Shown: one piece after another, positions 54,201 through 60,890 of the stretch
Layout of the letters: each line of letters starts with the position of its first letter
Position numbering within the stretch: the first letter of the stretch is position 1
Source of the DNA: Clostridiaceae bacterium
Lineage (GTDB): Bacteria; Bacillota; Clostridia; Acetivibrionales; DTU013
NCBI GenBank assembly: GCA_012519745.1
Contig: JAAYPO010000062.1
Span: 1-64,000 of the forward strand
Length of the DNA: 64,000 bases
Direction of reading: 5' to 3'
Program-made: the position numbers and the translations under genes
Notes under the pieces: generated by a model
What the model was told of the DNA's origin: nothing
Databases searched by the model: none
Seen by the model: only the letters and a program-made list of their open reading frames with translations

Positions 54201-54762
54201 GCGTTTTACAGATACAAAAGGTGTGCCGTGGGCAGAGGAGGCCATAGAGAATATGGCAGGAATGGGCATATTAAAAGGAGTAACGGACACGCTGTTCAAA
54301 CCCGGCAATGTCATAACCAGGGCAGAATTCACTGCGGTGGTCGTAAGGGCATTCAATCTTGAAACGGCACCTGTTGGAAGCCTGGCCGATGTGAAATCGG
54401 ATAAGTGGTATTACAGCGAGGTAATGATCGCTGAAAACCTTGGAGTGATATCAGCTGACGCAAATAACAGGTTTTATCCCGAGTCACCCATAACAAGAGA
54501 AGACATTTCATTGATGATCTTCAAGGCTCTGGAGGCTTCGGGCAGGAAATATTCATTACATGACAACTCGGTGCTTGAAAAATTCATAGACAAGGATCAA
54601 ATATCACCACATGCTGTGTCCAGCATGGCAGCACTTGTGGGAGAGGGAATAATAGAAGGCCTGCAGGGAAATGCCGTAGGACCCAAATACGCCGCAACGA
54701 GGGCACAGGCGGCGGTGTTCGTGTACAGGGCACTTACAAAGACCGAGCCGGGGGATGAATAG
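51208..54762 (+). CDS. Large surface protein with fibronectin type III repeats and SLH domains
   Basis: An 1184-residue surface protein. A basic 38-residue cytoplasmic tail precedes one membrane helix (about 40-60), with no cleavable signal evident. Then come about nine to ten fibronectin III-like modules; four carry a near-identical entry, W-x-DNS-x-NE-x-GF-x-I-x-R, at residues about 460, 735, 830 and 925. The C-terminal ~175 residues are three SLH repeats (ILKGVTDTLFKPGNVITRAE, then ISADANNRFYPESPITREDI, then the last ending RAQAAVFVYRALTK). It is thus held both in the membrane and on wall polymers, an odd double anchor. Function may be adhesion, scaffolding or matrix. TTTGGAGGG precedes ATG 51208. 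It ends 20 bases before the convergent nagB stop. Confidence 0.9.
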   Translation: MSRGRRRNSSDRKYLYIKDPEKIHSDKSNTDTNKMVRRNFVKVFLFLFVIMVFFLIYSRIANGASDMGLNAYTLSPDTDTKVRLEWSSVPGARVYRLYRDEGVGEAEIASIDVDTVLDPLSYNDTNLKPDTQYVYTIRSYSNAAGTQLLEGGTDEAYVRTTAMIRPYGLRAVYDINSRKAYLTWNHSTLAGSSIICRYESGQPMTERDVPQTSSAEESVYGPHPVDFAVKTKAAFAGYGVSEASDKVKVVPITAPSIKAEYINQSTVKISWDNSRYINLFQLESSRWDEAASSWGSWTITSSSLSGAGSTSTVTIGGKYRYRLSAKSGSGYTGVSNITEYVSNLAAPSDLTANIVTNGRIDLSWTNGAGNDGSLQVWRKAGGSKDSGTYSLLDTLSNRENSYIDLFSLVPGTTYHYKVNAVDASGNYSDSAYTAITAAVSAAPSSLRANVISADGISLIWNDNSNNEGGFKIERFDESSMAFSEIATVGTNTATYTDTGVVSGETYIYRVRSYNIMGNSPYSNEIIVNAWDPAAPTTLTVTPVSSTRLDLAWNYSGTENYNTIIERKTGAEGKWEFLYTTAAGVLKYSDTGLSPNTRNFYRVRKALGTGSAGIPYPNNEIGIGAYTYLGNIHLSGDAYSNNTIRLSWSGNNERADIIIERKMANGSFSALTTVGPDTNYWTDTTGLVPGASYTYRAKARTVTNESLYSAELTVRNYYLEAPSNLTISVDADQNVNLSWQDNSADETGFEIWRYTYGKSTYSQYAIVGQNATSFKDVNVEKGAQYMYLVRAYVTSDGLYSSFTNSVSMGVGLISPPVNLNYKYISDTQVLLEWTDTSDNEDGFKIERRIGTDGVWTTLYWVSKNQKSYNVTGLNPYTNYYFRVRAYNNSLNADSVSEDILVSFASPRKPTNVTAVSISSTQVKLSWKDNSDNEEKFRILRSTRSGGTFAAIAEVGKNIVTYLDNTVRADTNYFYKVEAVNSIGRSESSSEAGVRTNIKVRFTDTKGVPWAEEAIENMAGMGILKGVTDTLFKPGNVITRAEFTAVVVRAFNLETAPVGSLADVKSDKWYYSEVMIAENLGVISADANNRFYPESPITREDISLMIFKALEASGRKYSLHDNSVLEKFIDKDQISPHAVSSMAALVGEGIIEGLQGNAVGPKYAATRAQAAVFVYRALTKTEPGDE

Positions 54763-54782
54763 GGATGGGCCGTATCCGCCGG

Positions 54783-55598
54783 CTAAATGGAATATCGCTT
54801 TCTAAGGGCTTCCACATGTGCATAACGGTCAGCATAAACGAGCCTGGATGCTGCATCCTTGTCCAGGACAACTGTGATCCCGCCGCTGTGAAGCTGGATA
54901 GCTGATGCAGTGATCTGTGAAGTGACAGGCCCTTCGAGAGCCTTTGCCACTACCTCCGCCTTTTTTATACCGCTTGCCAGCATCATTATGTTTCTTGCCT
55001 CAAGGATCGTACCTATGCCCATGGTAAGGGCGAAGTGAGGCATATCCTCCCTTGCCGTGCCGGCATTCTTGTAAAACATCTCATAATTATCATCAAGGGT
55101 CTGCTTTGTCAACGCCTGGACTCTTGTCCTGGACGCCAGTGAGGAACCGGGCTCGTTGAAAGCCCAATGACCGTCGCCCCCAATACCCAGCAGCTGAAGG
55201 TCGATGCCGCCTGCTCTTTTGATCTCATCCTCATACCACTTACAGAGTTTCCCGGGATCCTTCGCCCTGCCGTCGAGAACGCTGGTGTTTTCCTTCTTGA
55301 TATTTATATTTTTAAAAAGCTCTTCATACATGAATCTGGCATAGCTTTGATCTTCATTATAGGGTTTGGACAGGTCCAGTCCTATGCCAAGATACTCATC
55401 CAGGTTGAAGCACCTGACATTGGAGAAGTCCAGGCCTTCGTCCCTGTGCATTCTGATGAGCTCCCTGTATGTACCGATGGGTGTACTGCCCGTTGCCATC
55501 CCAAGAACACAGTCGGGCTTTGACCTGATCAATCCGGCTATGATCCCTGCGGCGTATCTGCTCATTTCATTATAATTTTCTCTAATGATAATATTCAT
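54783..55598 (-). CDS. nagB: Glucosamine-6-phosphate deaminase
   Basis: A 271-residue enzyme that converts glucosamine 6-phosphate to fructose 6-phosphate and ammonia. Family landmarks are MATGSTPIGTYRELIRMH, NLDEYLG, SYARFMYEELF, the catalytic LLGIGGDGHWAFNEPGSS and ALTMGIGTILEARNIMMLAS. The length is normal. GAGGAGG precedes the start. It is not next to nagA here; it is divergent from the LacI regulator gene, and shares its upstream region. Confidence 0.94.
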   Translation of the reverse strand: MNIIIRENYNEMSRYAAGIIAGLIRSKPDCVLGMATGSTPIGTYRELIRMHRDEGLDFSNVRCFNLDEYLGIGLDLSKPYNEDQSYARFMYEELFKNINIKKENTSVLDGRAKDPGKLCKWYEDEIKRAGGIDLQLLGIGGDGHWAFNEPGSSLASRTRVQALTKQTLDDNYEMFYKNAGTAREDMPHFALTMGIGTILEARNIMMLASGIKKAEVVAKALEGPVTSQITASAIQLHSGGITVVLDKDAASRLVYADRYAHVEALRKRYSI

Positions 55599-55759
55599 TT
55601 GATATGATTCCTCCTCACAGCAAATACTGCATTACAGCCTACAAACATTTTATGTACTAACGCCCGGCAATGTCAAGAAAAAATATTTCCACCGTGATCT
55701 GTAATATCGGTGCGCAATGTGATATGTATCCAATGATAGAAAATACATTAAATACCATA

Positions 55760-55788
55760 TTGACAAATAAATGGAAAATTAATATAAT
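55760..55788 (+). promoter_or_regulatory. Consensus promoter of the LacI-type regulator gene
   Basis: TTGACA (55760-55765), 17 bases, TATAAT (55783-55788), a perfect consensus. The start should be near 55795, next to the operator candidate. Confidence 0.85.
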
Positions 55789-55798
55789 TATAATGTGA

Positions 55799-55810
55799 GC
55801 AAACGGTTGC
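55799..55810. promoter_or_regulatory. LacI-family operator candidate GCAAACGGTTGC
   Basis: A near-palindrome with the central CG that LacI/GalR proteins require, immediately downstream of the predicted start, where a bound repressor would block transcription of its own gene. A related site lies at 56896-56907. Confidence 0.65.
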
Positions 55811-55856
55811 GCAGTTTAAGAATTAATAAAACAGAGTTAATTGGGAGGTGGAGGTT

Positions 55857-56867
55857 TTGCCGGTCACGATAAATGATATCGCAAAAGCAGCTAATGTGTC
55901 ACCTTCCACTGTCTCAAGGACCATTGCCAACAACCCCAGGATAAGCGAAAAGACTCGTGAGCGCATATTCAAGCTGATGAAGGAAATGAACTACCACCCG
56001 AATATGATCGCCCGCTCTCTGGCAAACAAGTCTACAAAGATCATCGGTGTCATTGTCACAGGATCTGCCGAAAAAGCCTTTCAGCATCCGTTTTTCCCCG
56101 AGATTCTCAGCGGGATCGCATCAGGGGCATATAAAAGCGGGTATAAGATACTCATTTCAAGTGTGAACAGCGCACAGGAGGAGAAAAAGGCCGTATCTGA
56201 GTATGCGATGAGCGGGATAACGTCAGGTATTGTCCTGCTTGCATCACGAGTGAGGAATACATCAGCAGACGAGCTTAGGCAGATGGATTTCCCGTTTGTC
56301 GTGGTGGGGAGGCCGGAAAACGAATGTGATGTCAATTGGGTGGACAATGACAATGTGCGGGTTGGGCATGACCTGACAAGACATTTTTTAGAAAATGGCC
56401 GCAGGGAGGTGGCATTTCTGGGTGCTTCACCGGAGTTCACCGTGACCTCCGACCGTCTTGAGGGATATAAAAAGGCACTGACGGAAAACGATATACCTGT
56501 AAGGGATGAATTGATCGTAAACGGCAAGTTCGTAGATGATACCGGATATGGACTCATGAAGGAGCTGCTGGACAGGGGCATCAGACCCGACGGTGTGATC
56601 GCCTGCGATGATCTGCTTGCGTTCGGAGCTATCAGATGTTTGCAGGAAAAGGGATTCAGGGTACCGGAGGACATCGCAGTCGCCGGTGTAAACAATGTAC
56701 CCCTGGATGAATATTTCGATCCCCCGCTGACTTCCGTCGATGTAAATGCATTCAGCCTGGGTGCGAAAGCATTTGATTTGCTGATCACCAACATGACATC
56801 TGAGCACAGGAGCATAGACAGGGCCATCGTTCCGGCAAGGCTCATTGTCAGAAAGTCGACAGTATAG
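55857..56867 (+). CDS. LacI/GalR-family transcriptional regulator (MalR-like)
   Basis: A 336-residue regulator. The N-terminal helix-turn-helix and hinge are VTINDIAKAANVSPSTVSRT and RERIFKLMKEMNYHPNMIAR; the rest is a periplasmic-binding-like sensor (GVIVTGSAEKAFQHPFFPEI, then SGIVLLASRV and FVVVGRPENECDVNWVDNDN). The TTG at 55857 gives the usual MPVTINDIA start with GGAGG eight bases upstream; a GTG at 55848 lies inside the ribosome site. It directly precedes the maltodextrin transporter genes and is the probable repressor of that module. The sequence type is close to maltose regulators (ligand maltose or maltodextrin). Confidence 0.92.
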   Translation: MPVTINDIAKAANVSPSTVSRTIANNPRISEKTRERIFKLMKEMNYHPNMIARSLANKSTKIIGVIVTGSAEKAFQHPFFPEILSGIASGAYKSGYKILISSVNSAQEEKKAVSEYAMSGITSGIVLLASRVRNTSADELRQMDFPFVVVGRPENECDVNWVDNDNVRVGHDLTRHFLENGRREVAFLGASPEFTVTSDRLEGYKKALTENDIPVRDELIVNGKFVDDTGYGLMKELLDRGIRPDGVIACDDLLAFGAIRCLQEKGFRVPEDIAVAGVNNVPLDEYFDPPLTSVDVNAFSLGAKAFDLLITNMTSEHRSIDRAIVPARLIVRKSTV

Positions 56868-57163
56868 CTATAAAGGTATTTTTTCGACCTTTTGTGCAAG
56901 CGTATGCACAACAGATGCAATATAACACTACAGCTCTGAAAAATAAGCAGTATCGGGTAAAAAGCAGAGCACGAACACTTCAGTCAGACTGTAAGGCACG
57001 CATCAGGTGTCCACCAGGCACTCAAAAAACACACATCAGGTACTCATCATGCACAAACACACATCAGATATACACCGGGTACGCATCAGGTACAGCTTAT
57101 CTGGGTTAAAGAGACAGGGAGTCTTTTTAATAGTGTTCCAATAATTTAGAAGGAGGCTTCAAT
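56868..57163. other. Control region of the maltodextrin operon with CATCAG repeats
   Basis: The 296-base gap starts with the second operator candidate (56896-56907). Further right, CATCAG(G/A)T occurs four times (57001, 57034, 57062, 57084), each preceded by CACG, CACA or TACG, at irregular spacings of 33, 28 and 22 bases. I could not place the malE promoter securely; TATAAC at about 56923-56928 is a weak -10 candidate. Confidence 0.45.
56896..56907. promoter_or_regulatory. Second LacI-family operator candidate GCAAGCGTATGC
   Basis: Nine of twelve positions match the site at 55799-55810, including the GCAA and TGC ends and the central CG. It lies inside a wider inverted repeat, TTGTGCA...TGCACAA, between the regulator and the substrate-binding-protein gene. 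Confidence 0.5.
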
Positions 57164-58513
57164 ATGATTAAGAAGATCGCATACAAAAGACTATTGCCGC
57201 TTTTAATAACTGTGGTCATGATGCTTGGTGTTATTGCCGGATGCGGCACAGATACCAAGGTTGTTGGAGAAACCGAAACAGATGATGCTCCGGTCCGGCA
57301 GACACCGCCCGCAACTGATACTCCGGACCAGCCGGCAGAACCGGATGTGACGCCGGAGCCTGAAGGCTTGCAGCCCGAACCGGGAGCGGTACTTAAGATT
57401 TGGGACTCGGAAGGGCCAGAGGGCAACTGGCTGATGGAAGTTACAAAACAGTTCACGGATAAGTATGGGGTAGAGGTAACATACGAACCTGTTGGGCACA
57501 CGGATTCTCCGGCCAAGATGAAGACCGACGGACCGGCAGGTCTCGGAGCCGACGTTTTTTCAGCGCCCCATGACCACCTGGGAGGACTGGTGACCGCCGG
57601 ACTGGTTTATCCGAACGATGTATCAGATCCTGCTGAATATATGGATGCCGCAGTCCAGGGTACCTCCTACGACGGCGTATGGTATGGCTATCCGGTAGCA
57701 ATAGAGACTTATGCACTGTTCTATAACAAAGATCTTGTGGCTGAGCCGCCAAAAACCTTTGATGAACTGATAACATTTTCAAAGAGCTTTAATGATATAA
57801 AGAACAACAAGTACGGCTTCATGATGGAGGCCGCTAATTTCTATTACATTTATTCATTCATGAGCGGATATGGAGGATATGTATTCGGAAATAACGGAAC
57901 GAATAGAAACGATATAGGCCTTAACAGCCCTGGCGCTGTGGAGGCATTGAAATTCCACCAGTCACTGAAGGAAATACTGCCCCTTAACACTGCCGATATC
58001 AATTATGATATAAAGAGCGCACTTTTCAATGAAGGCAATCTTGCATTTGATATCGATGGACCCTGGGCGATCAGGGGCCACATGGATGCAGGCGTCAACT
58101 TTGGCATCGCCCCGCTGCCGCTGCTCCCCAACGGGAAGAATCCCCAGTCCTTCTCCGGTATAAGGGCATTCTATGTCAATTCCTATACAAAATACTCGAA
58201 TGCGGCCATGCTGCTGGCTCAGTTCCTGACATCGAAGGAATTGCTTGCCGACAGATTCACCAACACGAACCAGATACCACCCCGTAAGGACCTGTTGGAC
58301 GATCCGGCGATCAAAAATGATGAGTATTCTGCCGCTATACTCAATCAGGCACAGTACGCCCAGGCAATGCCGAACATACCCGAAATGAGCTCGGTCTGGA
58401 CGCCGATGGCCACAGCTCTCGAAGAGAACTGGAACAAAGGCGGTGATCCGAAGCCGCTGTTGGATAATGCGGTCAACTCCATACAGGATGCGCTGGCTGC
58501 ACAGAGCCAATAA
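57164..58513 (+). CDS. malE: Maltose/maltodextrin ABC transporter substrate-binding lipoprotein
   Basis: A 449-residue family-1 binding protein. The signal peptide ends in VIAGC (lipidated Cys27), followed by a Pro/Glu-rich linker (residues about 35-70) and the binding domain: GAVLKIWDSEGPEGNWLMEV, GADVFSAPHDHLGGLVTAG, YGYPVAIETYALFYNKDL, FNEGNLAFDIDGPWAIRG. These resemble maltose/cyclodextrin binders. AGAAGGAGG precedes the ATG. It is the first gene of the maltodextrin module and a hairpin follows it. Confidence 0.92.
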   Translation: MIKKIAYKRLLPLLITVVMMLGVIAGCGTDTKVVGETETDDAPVRQTPPATDTPDQPAEPDVTPEPEGLQPEPGAVLKIWDSEGPEGNWLMEVTKQFTDKYGVEVTYEPVGHTDSPAKMKTDGPAGLGADVFSAPHDHLGGLVTAGLVYPNDVSDPAEYMDAAVQGTSYDGVWYGYPVAIETYALFYNKDLVAEPPKTFDELITFSKSFNDIKNNKYGFMMEAANFYYIYSFMSGYGGYVFGNNGTNRNDIGLNSPGAVEALKFHQSLKEILPLNTADINYDIKSALFNEGNLAFDIDGPWAIRGHMDAGVNFGIAPLPLLPNGKNPQSFSGIRAFYVNSYTKYSNAAMLLAQFLTSKELLADRFTNTNQIPPRKDLLDDPAIKNDEYSAAILNQAQYAQAMPNIPEMSSVWTPMATALEENWNKGGDPKPLLDNAVNSIQDALAAQSQ

Positions 58514-58527
58514 TAGATGATGGTTCG

Positions 58528-58561
58528 GGCAGGGAAAGTCGATTGCCCGGCTGTCCCTGCC
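58528..58561 (+). terminator. Intercistronic hairpin after malE
   Basis: GGCAGGGA (58528-58535) pairs with TCCCTGCC (58554-58561). No T run; likely an mRNA-protecting or partial terminator stem that raises binding-protein over permease levels. Confidence 0.5.
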
Positions 58562-58589
58562 TTGGTTACATTATTCCGGAAGGGTGTGA

Positions 58590-59897
58590 ATGTGTATGAA
58601 CAGCCATTCCAAAAAAGCAGGATTGCTTTCTGTCATTTTCATGGGTCTGGGTCAGCTTTATAACAGGCAGTACATCAAGGGTGGATTTTTTGCGCTGATA
58701 GAGCTGGGCTATATCATTTTCCTCGCACCGTATACGGTAAACAGTATCCGGGGCTTAGTAACGCTCGGCAGTACACCGCAGAAAATGGTCAAAGGCAGGA
58801 TCATACAAGGAGATCACTCAATCTTCCTGATGGTGTTCGGAATTATTTCATTGATAGTGCTCTTTATGTTTATAGTTTTCTACATCATCAATGTCAGGGA
58901 TGCCATGCGGGTCGGTAAAAACAGAGACAACGGACTTGATTCCAATTCTGTGATAATTTCTCTTAGGAATTTGTCTGAAAAAGGATTTCCATATATTTTG
59001 CTGACGCCTGCTGTTGTTTTCACACTATTTTTAACGGTTGTTCCTCTGACATTTGGAGTTATGATCGCATTTACCAACTACTCCAGCCCGAACCACCTGC
59101 CGCCCAGATCACTTGTGGATTGGGTCGGCTTTCAGAATTTCATAAACCTGTTCAAGCTGCCGTCCCTTGGCAAGACCTTCGCAGGCGTCGCGTTATGGAC
59201 CATTTCATGGGCGATTCTTTCAACGCTATCGACATTTTTAGTCGGACTTGTGTTTGCGGTTATCATAAATGCAAACAAGATAGCGCTGAAAAAATTCTGG
59301 CGTTCTATTTTCATCCTGCCATGGGCTGTTCCTGGGTTCATATCCATACTGGTCATGAGGAATATGTTCAATGGGCAGTTTGGGCCGATAAACAAATATC
59401 TGACAGCCATAGGTATGGCTCCGGTCCCATGGCTGGCTGAGCCGATGTGGGCCAGGATCACCTGTCTGCTGGTCAATCTGTGGCTGGGATTCCCGTATTA
59501 CATGGCAATGATGTCGGGCGTACTGACGGGCATACCTCGGGATCTGTACGAGGCGGCTTCCATAGAAGGAGCCAGTGCTTTTCAGAAGTTCAGAAAAATA
59601 ACGCTGCCGCTGGTGCTGTTTGCTACGGCTCCGCTGGTGATAAATGGATTTGCATATAATTTCAACAACTTTACATTGATATACCTGCTGACCAGCGGTA
59701 ATCCAACAAATAATGAATATTTCTACGCCGGAAACACTGATATTTTGCTGTCGTGGCTGTATAAGCTCACCCTTGAGCAGAATCAGTTCCATATGGCGGC
59801 TGTTGTTTCCATCATCGTATTTGTCTTTATTGCATCGATTTCCGCATTCAATTATATGAACACAAAATCTTTCAGAGAGGAGGATATGGTACAATGA
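58590..59897 (+). CDS. malF: Maltodextrin ABC transporter permease (MalF type)
   Basis: A 435-residue membrane protein with about eight helices. It has the long N-terminal extension of Firmicutes MalF proteins, with LGQLYNRQYIKGGFFALIEL, and a loop before the transport core. The EAA motif is YEAASIEGASAFQKFRKITL. GGAAGGG lies five bases ahead of ATG 58590; ATG 58596 would also work. It overlaps malG by four bases (ATGA). Confidence 0.92.
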   Translation: MCMNSHSKKAGLLSVIFMGLGQLYNRQYIKGGFFALIELGYIIFLAPYTVNSIRGLVTLGSTPQKMVKGRIIQGDHSIFLMVFGIISLIVLFMFIVFYIINVRDAMRVGKNRDNGLDSNSVIISLRNLSEKGFPYILLTPAVVFTLFLTVVPLTFGVMIAFTNYSSPNHLPPRSLVDWVGFQNFINLFKLPSLGKTFAGVALWTISWAILSTLSTFLVGLVFAVIINANKIALKKFWRSIFILPWAVPGFISILVMRNMFNGQFGPINKYLTAIGMAPVPWLAEPMWARITCLLVNLWLGFPYYMAMMSGVLTGIPRDLYEAASIEGASAFQKFRKITLPLVLFATAPLVINGFAYNFNNFTLIYLLTSGNPTNNEYFYAGNTDILLSWLYKLTLEQNQFHMAAVVSIIVFVFIASISAFNYMNTKSFREEDMVQ

Positions 59898-60838
59898 AAA
59901 CTTCTGACACCCAAGGGCAGGCCGGGATAGCTGCCAATGCCGATGGGACCGGTATCGCCCCGGATGCAGGAAGCAATGTGAGTCCTGCTCCTAAAAGAAA
60001 AAAACACATTGATATCAGAGGTCGGATCGTCAGGTTTTTCATATATATCCTTCTGGCGGTAACGGCTGTCACTTCGATCTACCCTATACTTTGGATCGTC
60101 ATGTCATCGTTGAATCCAGGCAATGCACTGTATTCATCCACGCTGATCCCGAAACGCCTGACGCTGGTCCACTATTCGGAGCTTTTTATAAAAAGGGATT
60201 TTGGACTGTGGTACATGAACACGCTTAAAATCGCGGTCCTTACAATGCTGCTTTCTGTCGTTCTGGTCATCATCACGGCATATGCGTTATCCCAGTTCAG
60301 ATTCAAGGGAAGGCGGTTTTCATTGATGACGATGCTGATACTGCAGGCGTTTCCAAATTTCATGTCCATGATAGCCATTTACCTGCTTCTGCTGCAGCTC
60401 AACCTCCTGGATTCGCATTACGGCCTTGTGCTCGTCTATGCAGGAGGAGCTATCCCGGGAGGCGCCTGGCTCGTAAAGGGATACTTTGACGGCATACCCA
60501 GGTCTATCCCGGAAGCGGCCAAGATAGATGGTGCGTCAAGCGCGACCATATTCAGAAAGATCATGATGCCGATGTCGACACCGATCCTTACGTTTGTTGC
60601 CCTGTCTAACTTTATTGCGCCCTGGATGGATTTCATAATGGCAAGGCTTGTACTGAGATCAGCCGCTAAAAAGACACTGGCCATCGGTTTGTATGAGATG
60701 GTCTCCGGCAGGATGAACACTGAGTTCACAATGTTTGCAGCAGGCGCGGTCATGGTCGCAGTACCTATTACGGTGCTGTTTGTGTTCCTGCAAAGGTTTA
60801 TGATACAGGGACTGGCGGAAGGAGCATCCAAAACCTGA
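59894..60838 (+). CDS. malG: Maltodextrin ABC transporter permease (MalG type)
   Basis: A 314-residue permease with six helices after a ~45-residue polar N-terminal tail. The EAA loop is PEAAKIDGASSATIFRKIMM. It pairs with MalF. No ATPase gene (MalK/MsmX) is present in the module, so a shared ATPase encoded elsewhere is expected, as with Bacillus MsmX. It is translationally coupled to malF. Confidence 0.93.
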   Translation: MKTSDTQGQAGIAANADGTGIAPDAGSNVSPAPKRKKHIDIRGRIVRFFIYILLAVTAVTSIYPILWIVMSSLNPGNALYSSTLIPKRLTLVHYSELFIKRDFGLWYMNTLKIAVLTMLLSVVLVIITAYALSQFRFKGRRFSLMTMLILQAFPNFMSMIAIYLLLLQLNLLDSHYGLVLVYAGGAIPGGAWLVKGYFDGIPRSIPEAAKIDGASSATIFRKIMMPMSTPILTFVALSNFIAPWMDFIMARLVLRSAAKKTLAIGLYEMVSGRMNTEFTMFAAGAVMVAVPITVLFVFLQRFMIQGLAEGASKT

Positions 60839-60890
60839 TATATGGTCTATGTGAGTAATTAAGCTGCAAGTGTACTTTTGGAGGTATTTG

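Noticed and set aside
56081-56920. Antisense open frame (279 codons) opposite the LacI regulator
   Set aside because: Low-complexity Ser/Thr-rich shadow of a clear LacI gene.
57001-57091. CRISPR-like repeated units
   Set aside because: Units are only about eight bases, spacings differ and no cas genes are near.
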